The translations under genes and the position numbers were made by a program. Below, in pieces: positions 1-6,459 of a stretch of 28,614 nt of DNA (the first letter of the stretch is position 1; every line of letters begins with the position of its first letter). The stretch is taken from contig JAZUHH010000096.1 of assembly GCA_045641625.1 (NCBI GenBank), positions 1 through 28,614 on the forward strand. Reading direction: 5' to 3'. The stretch is from UBA1723 sp045641625 (GTDB lineage Bacteria > Bacteroidota > Bacteroidia > Bacteroidales > Paludibacteraceae). Below the pieces are notes generated by a model. That model had not been told where the DNA came from, did no database searches, and saw nothing but the letters and a program-made list of their open reading frames with translations.

Positions 1-876
1 TGGCTGATGATCTGGCCAATGATGATGAAGATTGATTTCAAGAGTGTAATGAATGTAGGACGTAATCCAAAAGGGATTATCATCACTTGCGTAACAAATT
101 GGATTATCAAACCATTCTCTATGTTCTTGATTGCAAAACTCTTCCTGCATTTTGTTTTCAAATCCTTTATAACCGAAGAATTGGCAAATGAATATCTGGC
201 AGGAGCTGTTCTGCTTGGTGCTGCCCCTTGCACCGCAATGGTGTTTGTGTGGAGTCATCTGACGAGGGGCGATGCTGCATACACACTTGTTCAGGTGGCC
301 ATCAACGACCTGATTATTCTCTTTGCCTTTGCTCCAATAGTGGGATTTCTCCTTGAAGTGGGTGGTGTCAGCATCCCTTGGGACACACTACTGCTTTCTG
401 TTGTACTGTTTGTCGTGATTCCTCTTATTGCAGGAGTCATCACACGCTATACAGTAATAAAGAAGAGAGGGAAAGATTATTTTGAGAAAGTGTTTGTAGG
501 TAAGTTTGGCAACATCACCACCATTGGACTTCTGCTTACTCTCATCATCCTCTTCTCTTTTCAGGGTGATGTCATTATGGAGAATCCATTTCACATCTTC
601 CTCATAGCCATACCATTGACCATACAGACATTTCTCATCTTCTTCATTGCCTACAGTTGGGCGAAGGCATGGAAACTGCCACACAACATTGCATCACCAG
701 CAGGTATGATTGGTGCAAGTAACTTCTTTGAATTGGCTGTTGCTGTCGCCATCTCTTTGTTTGGCTTGCACTCAGGAGCATCACTTGCAACCGTTGTTGG
801 TGTCCTTGTAGAAGTGCCTGTCATGCTGACTCTAGTTAAGATTTCAAATAATACAAGACACATATTTAGCAATTAG
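1..876 (+). CDS. arsB: ACR3-family arsenite efflux transporter, 5'-truncated
   Basis: Integral membrane exporter that expels arsenite, the product of the arsenate reductase encoded next. The reading frame is open from base 1, so the true start is upstream of the window; the first in-frame ATG (base 7) lies inside a membrane segment and is not the start. About 291 of the usual ~350 residues are present, as a run of hydrophobic segments. Counting from the ATG at base 7, the conserved transport Cys is seen in GAAPCTAMVF (Cys75), and the late membrane segment GVLVEVPVM carries the family's conserved Glu. ACR3 belongs to the same superfamily as bile-acid/sodium symporters, but the Cys and Glu motifs plus the adjacent arsC make ACR3 the firm choice. 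The next gene starts four bases after the stop, so they are co-transcribed. Confidence 0.95.
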   Translation, partial: WLMIWPMMMKIDFKSVMNVGRNPKGIIITCVTNWIIKPFSMFLIAKLFLHFVFKSFITEELANEYLAGAVLLGAAPCTAMVFVWSHLTRGDAAYTLVQVAINDLIILFAFAPIVGFLLEVGGVSIPWDTLLLSVVLFVVIPLIAGVITRYTVIKKRGKDYFEKVFVGKFGNITTIGLLLTLIILFSFQGDVIMENPFHIFLIAIPLTIQTFLIFFIAYSWAKAWKLPHNIASPAGMIGASNFFELAVAVAISLFGLHSGASLATVVGVLVEVPVMLTLVKISNNTRHIFSN

Positions 877-880
877 AATC

Positions 881-1321
881 ATGAAAAGAATACTAATATT
901 GTGTACAGGAAACAGTTGTCGCAGTCAAATGGCAATGGGCTATCTGCAGTCTATTGACTCAACTCTTGATGTCCATTCGGCAGGTACAAATCCTACATCA
1001 TCAGTAAATCCTTATGCTGTTAGGGTTATGTTTGAGGATGGAATAGATTTGAGCAGTGCAAAACCCAAGAGCGTGGAATTGTTTCTTGACCAGGAGTGGG
1101 ATTTTGTGATTACCGTGTGTGGGGGAGCTAATGCTTCTTGCCCAGTATTCTATGGAAAGGTAAGAAAACGTATGCATTTGGGGTTCGATGACCCTGCGTC
1201 TGCAGTCGGAACAGAAGAGGAAATATTTGATGAGTTCCGCAGAATTAGAGATGAGATAAAGGCCGGGATGCAGAACTTCTACATTTCGGAAATTATGGCA
1301 AATAAAAATTGTTGTGTATGA
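881..1321 (+). CDS. arsC: Arsenate reductase, thioredoxin-coupled type
   Basis: Cytoplasmic enzyme reducing arsenate to arsenite for export. The fold is that of low-molecular-weight tyrosine phosphatases: the N-terminus carries the Cx5R loop CTGNSCRS (Cys8 to Arg14). Two more cysteines, Cys80 in VCGGANAS and Cys87 in SCPVF, stand at the spacing seen in the three-cysteine relay of Staphylococcus aureus ArsC (Cys10/82/89), so a thioredoxin-linked disulfide cascade is likely. The DDPA motif that supplies the general acid is present (FDDPAS). Length 146 aa is normal. It ends with a Cys-Cys-Val tail. It sits four bases after the ACR3 gene, and its stop overlaps the next start (ATGA). Confidence 0.95.
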   Translation: MKRILILCTGNSCRSQMAMGYLQSIDSTLDVHSAGTNPTSSVNPYAVRVMFEDGIDLSSAKPKSVELFLDQEWDFVITVCGGANASCPVFYGKVRKRMHLGFDDPASAVGTEEEIFDEFRRIRDEIKAGMQNFYISEIMANKNCCV

Positions 1322-2286
1322 TAAAAGCTTTTGCAGATTGGCTGATATATGACCTGTTTGGATTGGATGAATCAACAAGGTTAGGTGAAGCGCTCAACTT
1401 CTTCGTTTATGACTCGCTGAAGATTGTGATATTGCTTCTTGGTATCAGTATTGTTATGGGAATAGTCAATGCCTATTTCCCTATAGACAAATTGCGTAAT
1501 TTCCTGACATCAAGAAGGCTTTACGGGTTCCAGTACTTGTTGGCGAGTGTGTTTGGTGCTATTACGCCTTTTTGCTCATGTTCTTCCATTCCCTTGTTCA
1601 TCGGCTTTGTCAAGGGAGGAATTCCCCTGGGTGTAACATTTGCTTTTCTGATTACCTCTCCATTGGTTAACGAGGTTGCAGTAGCTATGTTTCTTGGTAC
1701 GTTTGGTTTCATGGTGACTGCCATATATGTTGTTTGCGGAGTTCTTTTGGGAATGGTCGGTGGCTTTATTCTTGGGAAGATGAATCTTGAGAAATATCTG
1801 TCTCCATGGATTATTGAGCTTCAGCAGAAACAGATTAAGGCGTCGGAAATATGTGAAAAGGAGCACATTCCGTTCTTGGACAGACTTCCAGGTATAATGT
1901 CAGAAGCCATTCGAATACTTAAGGGTGTGATAGTTTACGTTTTTATCGGTATTGCCATTGGCGCAGGAATACACGGATATGTTCCCGAAGGATTCTTTGC
2001 CGAGTTCATGCAGAAGGCGGGCGTGTTCGGAGTCCCTGCAAGTGTTCTTGCTGCAGTTCCCATGTATGCGAATGCTGCAGGTATAGTTCCAGTTGTCCAG
2101 GTCTTTGTAGCAAAGGGAATTCCATTGGGAACAGCGCTGTCCTTTATGATGAGTGTTGTGGGGTTGTCTTTGCCCGAAGCCACTATGCTCAGCAAGGTTA
2201 TGACTTGGAAGCTCATAGGAATATTTTTTGGAACAGTTGCCCTTATGATAATGGCTATTGGGTGGACATTCAATGCTATATTGTGA
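1318..2286 (+). CDS. ArsP-like permease (DUF318 family)
   Basis: Polytopic membrane permease of the ArsP_1/DUF318 family (about 322 aa). I start it at ATG 1318, which overlaps the arsC stop as ATGA; an upstream TTG at 1309 is possible but less likely. The signature TPFCSCSSIPL (Cys86 and Cys88) followed by GGIPLGVTFAFLITSPLVNE is typical of the family, and the second half repeats the pattern with PMYANAAGIVP and KGIPLGTALSF. Family members such as Campylobacter ArsP export trivalent organoarsenicals; others are linked to copper/zinc efflux. The translational coupling to arsC makes an arsenic role most likely here. The substrate cannot be told from sequence. Confidence 0.85.
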   Translation: MIKAFADWLIYDLFGLDESTRLGEALNFFVYDSLKIVILLLGISIVMGIVNAYFPIDKLRNFLTSRRLYGFQYLLASVFGAITPFCSCSSIPLFIGFVKGGIPLGVTFAFLITSPLVNEVAVAMFLGTFGFMVTAIYVVCGVLLGMVGGFILGKMNLEKYLSPWIIELQQKQIKASEICEKEHIPFLDRLPGIMSEAIRILKGVIVYVFIGIAIGAGIHGYVPEGFFAEFMQKAGVFGVPASVLAAVPMYANAAGIVPVVQVFVAKGIPLGTALSFMMSVVGLSLPEATMLSKVMTWKLIGIFFGTVALMIMAIGWTFNAIL

Positions 2287-2367
2287 CAGCTTTTCTAATG
2301 CCATAGACTAAAAAACTGGGCACATAATTATATACATGTCTTTATTGTTTGAAAAATAAGTATTTAT

Positions 2368-2667
2368 ATGAAGGATGTAAAGATAACAGCAATTCGCAGA
2401 GTTACTTACGACGACCTCGTTGCCAAGTACGAGAATCCTATCGAACACACATGCGATGTAGAGGAGGGCATGACTTGGGTGAGCAAAGAAGGTAAATATC
2501 CTCAAGGACTTTGCCCCGAAGCATGGAAGACGATGAAGGAATTTGTTGAGGCTCTCGCTCGTGGCGAAGGAAACTTTTATGATGGCTGGATGAAGAATCC
2601 ATACAGTGCAATGATGAGCTGCAATGATGGGTTTCGTCCTGTAAGCTTCTTGATTGAGGCTCTATGA
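2368..2667 (+). CDS. TIGR04076-family small protein
   Basis: Cytoplasmic protein of 99 residues with no signal peptide or membrane segment. It resembles the TIGR04076 family, whose members share a short Cys-bearing core; here the visible parts are HTCDVEEG, GLCPEAW, GWMKNPYSAMMSC and DGFRPVSF. The function of that family is not established. It lies 81 bases after the ArsP-like gene in the same direction, without a clear promoter of its own, so read-through from the arsenic cassette is possible. It converges with the carbonic anhydrase gene, and a strong hairpin separates them. Confidence 0.75.
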   Translation: MKDVKITAIRRVTYDDLVAKYENPIEHTCDVEEGMTWVSKEGKYPQGLCPEAWKTMKEFVEALARGEGNFYDGWMKNPYSAMMSCNDGFRPVSFLIEAL

Positions 2668-2673
2668 CAAAAT

Positions 2674-2709
2674 AATAGGGGGGTACACAAAACTGTGTGC
2701 CTCCCTATT
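2674..2709. terminator. Bidirectional hairpin between convergent genes
   Basis: A 16-bp stem (AATAGGGGGGTACACA pairing with TGTGTGCCTCCCTATT, with two G-T wobbles) closes over the loop AAAC, between the stop of the TIGR04076-type gene and the stop of the convergent carbonic anhydrase gene. T-rich tracts are modest: ATTTTG follows on the - strand, and a looser AT-rich stretch on the + strand. It probably ends transcription from both sides. Confidence 0.75.
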
Positions 2710-2733
2710 CGCTTAATATTTTAGAATTGCAGA

Positions 2734-3438
2734 TTACTCTGCGAAGTCAACCTTTCCTGTGTGTACGTTGTAGTATGCACCAACGATTGAAAGCTCGCCC
2801 TTCTCGACCAACTCCTTAACCTCTGGATTGGCAAGAATACGCTCAACCTGCTTCTTAGTGTTTAGACGGATAGCCTCGTCAACCTGATCCTTCTTTCCGT
2901 AGAACTCTCTGACGTCGCTGCGGATTGTGGCAAGCAACTCGTCAACCTTGCTGTTCTCTACAGCCTCCTCTGGCTCAGTCACTGCACCTGTTACACCACC
3001 ACAAGACTCGTGGCCCATAACGATTACAGACTTAACCTTCAGGTGCTCGATTGCGTAGTCAACACTACCCATAACAAGGTCGCCGTTTACAGAGTTTCCT
3101 GCTGTACGGATAACGAAGATGTCTCCGATTCCCTGGTCAAAGATGTGCTCAACTGGAACACGAGAGTCAGAACAAGCAACAACTGCACAGAAAGGAGCCT
3201 GGTGAGGAGCAGTCTCGTTCAAACGCTGGCTGTTGTCATGTGGATTGACAGCCTTGTCCGAAGAGTAGCGCTCGTTACCTTCCTTCAAACGTGCGATAGC
3301 CTCTGCAGGAGTAGAAACCTCCTTTAGCTCAACTGTAGTTGTCTGCTCTGCCTGTGCAGTAGCAACCTCTGCCTGCTGCTTGCAAGATGACATTGTCATT
3401 GCGATTAGAGCTGCAACAGCAAAATAAAATTTCTTCAT
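2734..3438 (-). CDS. Beta-class carbonic anhydrase, exported lipoprotein
   Basis: Zinc enzyme interconverting CO2 and bicarbonate. The zinc site of the beta class is complete: Cys89-x-Asp91-x-Arg93 in ACSDSRVP, and His143-x-x-Cys146 in GHESCGG. The N-terminus is a lipoprotein signal (hydrophobic stretch, then MSSC with Cys19 as the lipidation site), followed by a Gln/Ala/Thr-rich linker to about residue 40. The enzyme is therefore expected in the periplasm or anchored to a membrane, rather than in the cytosol as for most beta enzymes. Length 234 aa fits the family plus the signal and linker. It is one of only two - strand genes here, with its own promoter upstream. Confidence 0.95.
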   Translation of the reverse strand: MKKFYFAVAALIAMTMSSCKQQAEVATAQAEQTTTVELKEVSTPAEAIARLKEGNERYSSDKAVNPHDNSQRLNETAPHQAPFCAVVACSDSRVPVEHIFDQGIGDIFVIRTAGNSVNGDLVMGSVDYAIEHLKVKSVIVMGHESCGGVTGAVTEPEEAVENSKVDELLATIRSDVREFYGKKDQVDEAIRLNTKKQVERILANPEVKELVEKGELSIVGAYYNVHTGKVDFAE

Positions 3439-3479
3439 TGTTATTATGTATTGTTTTTTATGTTTCCGTTTTTGCGGTG

Positions 3480-3487
3480 CAAAATTA
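3480..3487 (-). promoter_or_regulatory. Bacteroidetes -7 element of the carbonic anhydrase gene
   Basis: On the - strand this reads TAATTTTG, a full match to TAnnTTTG, about 40 bases before the start codon. No clear TTTG -33 element is visible at the usual spacing. Confidence 0.65.
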
Positions 3488-3522
3488 CATAAACTAACTT
3501 TAGAGTGTTATTTGGAAGTGCC

Positions 3523-3544
3523 ACTTTATTCATAATAATAAAGT
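3523..3544. promoter_or_regulatory. Palindromic operator candidate, ACTTTATT-N6-AATAAAGT
   Basis: Perfect inverted repeat with 8-base arms and a 6-base centre. It is centred about 60 bases upstream of the inferred carbonic anhydrase transcription start, a common position for an activator. The 8-6-8 geometry equals that of Crp/Fnr-family sites, though the arm sequence differs from E. coli CRP. A role is inferred only from placement and symmetry. Confidence 0.35.
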
Positions 3545-3681
3545 ATTTTTTTCTTGAATAAACATTGCAGAGCCTTAGTTCCTTTGGTTGATGTTAGAAA
3601 AATACTGAGCATAATCTGTTAAAATATGTTAAAGCATTGACTTTATAATTGAAGAAAAGATCACTTTGCTATGATTTTTTA

Positions 3682-3689
3682 TATCTTTG
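3682..3689 (+). promoter_or_regulatory. Bacteroidetes -7 element before the 3830 gene
   Basis: TATCTTTG matches TAnnTTTG. The nearest TTTG upstream (3665-3668) is too close for a normal -33 element. The implied leader before the start codon is long, about 130 bases. Confidence 0.5.
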
Positions 3690-3829
3690 CCGAGAATTAT
3701 TTTATATCATCATGTACCAAATTGCAAAGACAGCAACGTTACCAACATGTCCGATATGTCATTAATGTTCACCAACTGCCCTTGCAAGATACCTGCATGG
3801 TAAAAACTAATCACTAATATTGTAAAACT

Positions 3830-4861
3830 ATGAAATACAGTAATATTTTTCTAGGCTCGCTTTTCGCATTAGTCCCTTTCGTGTCTTTTGCACAGACATC
3901 TCAAGATACTGTTTCCAAGAAGGCAGATTTGGATGTCTATTCAGTCAATTTCGATAAGGTAGCACCAAAGATTGACCAGTTCATTAACGAGAACTCCTTG
4001 ATTGTAAACAGGAAAACTCAGAATTACGATAAGATTTATTACGACCTGGTAATGACAAACTCTCAGTACAACGATATGAAGATGAATCTTGAGGGTTGGA
4101 AGTGTGCCATTATCAATTCTGAGGAGACTACGCAAAACTTGAGAAACAAGTTAAGCAGATTGCGTTCCGATATCAATAGTTGGAAGAATGAAATCAATGA
4201 CCTTGAGAAGCAAATTGGAGCGACTCAAAATGATACTGTTATAAATTTTCTGGATGAAAAACTGGAAAAGAGGTACAGCTATCTGAACAGCAAGGTTGAA
4301 GAATATAATAATGTGTGCTCGGAGATAGGTCTTGTAACTTTGAAACTTGACATCATGCGAGACGAGACTACGCCCAGACAGACCAAGGTGCATTTCGTGA
4401 ATATGCCGGGCTTCGAGTACGACTTCCTGATGGTGGGTAATCCTAAGCCGGGCTTCTCTGCCAAATACTATAACGGATACAACTTGAAGTATCTGTTCAC
4501 AAAGGGCAAGACATTCGTAAACCTTGGAGTTTATAAGGCAATGGATGTAGCCAAGACTGATACAACAACCTTGACAGATGCGTTTAACATCGCCTTCGGT
4601 CAGGACTTCTATTCCCGTCATTTCGGACGAGGCTCAAGAAAGTGCTTCAACTTCTATTCCGGATACAATGTCGGCTTTATGGCGTACAGAGGAGAAACGA
4701 CTTCGACAAAAACTTTCTATGTCTCTCCTACAGTGGGCGTAGAGCTGTTCAAGAACCGCTTTTTGCTATGGGATTTGAGAGGAAGCTATTACCTTCCGTT
4801 CAAGCACAATTATGATTTGAGGGGATGGCAGATTTCCTCGAATATCAATATAGCGTTCTAA
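3830..4861 (+). CDS. Secreted coiled-coil protein, possible outer-membrane protein
   Basis: I do not recognise a named family. The N-terminus is a signal peptide with likely cleavage after VSFA (residue 21). Residues about 60-180 are charged and heptad-like (many Lys/Glu/Asn with spaced Leu/Ile), suggesting a coiled coil. From about residue 195 the chain becomes rich in Tyr, Phe and Gly with alternating hydrophobic residues, and it ends in NINIAF. A final Phe and alternating pattern are typical of beta-barrel or beta-sandwich envelope proteins, so surface or outer-membrane location is inferred. It is 343 aa, apparently single-gene, and followed by a clear terminator. Its function is unknown. 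Confidence 0.7.
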   Translation: MKYSNIFLGSLFALVPFVSFAQTSQDTVSKKADLDVYSVNFDKVAPKIDQFINENSLIVNRKTQNYDKIYYDLVMTNSQYNDMKMNLEGWKCAIINSEETTQNLRNKLSRLRSDINSWKNEINDLEKQIGATQNDTVINFLDEKLEKRYSYLNSKVEEYNNVCSEIGLVTLKLDIMRDETTPRQTKVHFVNMPGFEYDFLMVGNPKPGFSAKYYNGYNLKYLFTKGKTFVNLGVYKAMDVAKTDTTTLTDAFNIAFGQDFYSRHFGRGSRKCFNFYSGYNVGFMAYRGETTSTKTFYVSPTVGVELFKNRFLLWDLRGSYYLPFKHNYDLRGWQISSNINIAF

Positions 4862-4883
4862 TTTGTTCATAGTTGAAGTTATT

Positions 4884-4926
4884 GAAGGTGTGTCAAGTTG
4901 GTTTGATGCACCTTCTTTTTGTTTTT
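4884..4926 (+). terminator. Rho-independent terminator after the 3830 gene
   Basis: The stem GAAGGTGTGTCAA pairs with TTGATGCACCTTC (13 bp with two wobbles), followed by TTTTTGTTTTT. The T-tract also supplies the probable -33 element of the luxS promoter. Confidence 0.85.
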
Positions 4927-4950
4927 GTATTCATAAAATCATTATCTTTG
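4916..4950 (+). promoter_or_regulatory. luxS operon promoter
   Basis: TTTTTG at 4916-4921, a 21-base spacer, then TATCTTTG at 4943-4950 fit the Bacteroidetes promoter. The -33 part overlaps the preceding terminator's T-tract. The start codon follows 30 bases later. Confidence 0.7.
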
Positions 4951-4978
4951 CACGCAGTAATTTAGAAAATAGTATTCT

Positions 4979-5494
4979 ATGGAGGTTATACCATCATTTC
5001 AAGTTGATCATACTGGTTTGAGACCAGGAATTTATATTTCAAGGCAGGACAAAGTGTCCGACGATGCGGTGTTTACAACCTATGATATTCGTATGACAGC
5101 GCCTAATCAAGAGCCTGCTATAGCTCCTGCCGCTATTCATACTATCGAGCATTTGGTTGCCACTTATTTGCGAAACCTTGACGGTTGGAAGCAGAACATC
5201 ATCTATTGGGGGCCAATGGGCTGTCTGACAGGAAACTACCTTATCGTTAAGGGAGCCTATTCTTGCGAAGTTATACGCCAGCTTATGATAGAGGCGATGC
5301 AGTTCGTTGTTGACTTTGACGACGTTGTTCCAGGAACTACACCTGACGCTTGCGGAAACTACCTTTTGCATGACCTTCCTATGGCTAAGTGGGAGGCAAA
5401 GAGATATATCGGCAGACTAAAGAACGAGTTCTGCTGCGAGTACAAGATGCTGGAGAGGCCTGACGTTGACGGCAAGGCTTTCCATGACGCATAA
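4979..5494 (+). CDS. luxS: S-ribosylhomocysteine lyase LuxS
   Basis: Cytosolic metalloenzyme splitting S-ribosylhomocysteine into homocysteine and DPD, the precursor of autoinducer-2. It serves the activated methyl cycle after removal of adenine from S-adenosylhomocysteine. The metal ligands are visible: His54 and His58 in HTIEHL, and Cys125 in DACGNY; Glu57 is in the same HTIEHL motif. The catalytic Cys is Cys82 in GPMGCLTGNY. Length 171 aa is normal for a full-length enzyme. The next gene starts 15 bases after the stop, and the two following genes appear to be in one operon. No canonical pfs gene is next to it; a phosphorylase-fold protein takes that place. Confidence 0.97.
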   Translation: MEVIPSFQVDHTGLRPGIYISRQDKVSDDAVFTTYDIRMTAPNQEPAIAPAAIHTIEHLVATYLRNLDGWKQNIIYWGPMGCLTGNYLIVKGAYSCEVIRQLMIEAMQFVVDFDDVVPGTTPDACGNYLLHDLPMAKWEAKRYIGRLKNEFCCEYKMLERPDVDGKAFHDA

Positions 5495-5509
5495 CATGAA
5501 AATCCGTTC

Positions 5510-6454
5510 ATGATGGGCGCATATAAAATCAACCTTCTCATTCTGCCGAAGTTCGACATCGGACCTTTGGGAAACGGAGTGTGCGGAGAGGGAGAACTGT
5601 TCTATCAGGAATATCTGGCTGGAGGAGAAGAGTTTGAAGTTCGGGGACTTTTGCCCGGAGAAAAACTCTATTTCAAGGATGGCGTAGCTCTTGCTCTGAC
5701 TCATGCAGGCAAGGTCAACACATCTGTAGCTCTTGCCTCGATTCTCGCAGACTCCAGATTTGACTGCAGTGGAATGGATACTCTTTCGGTCGGATGCGCA
5801 GGCACGAACTATGAGCGGACTGTTATGGGTGACGTGATTCTTGCGAGCGCCTTTGTCGATTATGACCTCGGACATCATGTTGCTGATTCCAAGGGCAGAC
5901 TTTCATGGTTCCCGGACGAAGGCATCTGCTGTTACGGCTGTGTCAAACCGGACGAGTCCAGAATCAACGGCATCTATTCAAAAATCAAGGAGATCCGATT
6001 AAAGACAACTGACAAGACAATAGCAATGCAGCAAAAGTTGTCCGGAGTCTCTGACATAGAAAAAAGATCTTGTTTTTTGCCTTCAGTACGGAAAGGAACG
6101 TTCATGACTTCCGACAATTACTGGAAAGGACAGGAAGGACATGAAATAGCAATTCACATAAACGACTACTACAAGTGTCCGGACGAATATATGGTTGCCG
6201 AAATGGAGGACATCGCTGTCGCCAGGGTTCTCCAGAGATACAATCTCGAAGAAAGGCTCCTTGCTTTGCGTGTGTCAGTCAATCTTGACTGCTATATGTG
6301 CGGCGCAACTCCCGAAAAATTGTGGAGCGGAAACTCCTTCGAGGACAATATGATGGAAGAGGACAATGAAGAGGGTGGAGACATCTTTGACACGGCAATG
6401 CACAACCTCTTTGAAGTGGGCAGGGAGATCGTGGATACAATAATAAAAAAGTAG
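5510..6454 (+). CDS. Nucleoside phosphorylase-fold protein, NUP (purine nucleoside permease)-like
   Basis: The 314-residue protein has the pattern of the NUP branch of the nucleoside phosphorylase/nucleosidase superfamily: THAGKVNTSVALASIL near residues 64-79, SVGCAGTN at 93-100, GDVILAS at 107-113, SDNYWKG at 201-207 and MVAEMEDIAVARVL at 228-241. The last matches the EMEG/EMEA loop that binds ribose in MTA/SAH nucleosidases. At the usual catalytic Ser-Asp, the aligned residues read Val257-Asn258 (LRVSVNLD). There is no signal peptide or membrane segment, so the permease name is misleading. Directly downstream of luxS, it may process SAH, MTA or another nucleoside; this is inference. The C-terminus (about 270-314) is a Glu/Asp-rich tail. 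Confidence 0.7.
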   Translation: MMGAYKINLLILPKFDIGPLGNGVCGEGELFYQEYLAGGEEFEVRGLLPGEKLYFKDGVALALTHAGKVNTSVALASILADSRFDCSGMDTLSVGCAGTNYERTVMGDVILASAFVDYDLGHHVADSKGRLSWFPDEGICCYGCVKPDESRINGIYSKIKEIRLKTTDKTIAMQQKLSGVSDIEKRSCFLPSVRKGTFMTSDNYWKGQEGHEIAIHINDYYKCPDEYMVAEMEDIAVARVLQRYNLEERLLALRVSVNLDCYMCGATPEKLWSGNSFEDNMMEEDNEEGGDIFDTAMHNLFEVGREIVDTIIKK

Positions 6455-6459
6455 AGGCA

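Larger units (their letters stand above)
3439..3829. other. Divergent intergenic region with two promoters and a palindrome
   Basis: This 391-base AT-rich gap separates the leftward carbonic anhydrase gene from the rightward secreted-protein gene. It holds a -7 element for each direction (3480-3487 on -, 3682-3689 on +), a perfect 8-6-8 palindrome at 3523-3544, and an unusually long leader of about 130 bases before the 3830 gene. The leader contains a 17-codon open frame (3712-3765). No tRNA-like structure or longer gene is visible. Confidence 0.6.

Noticed and set aside
5510..6454. Naming the NUP-like protein a transporter (purine nucleoside permease)
   Set aside because: There are no membrane segments; the motifs are those of the nucleoside phosphorylase fold.
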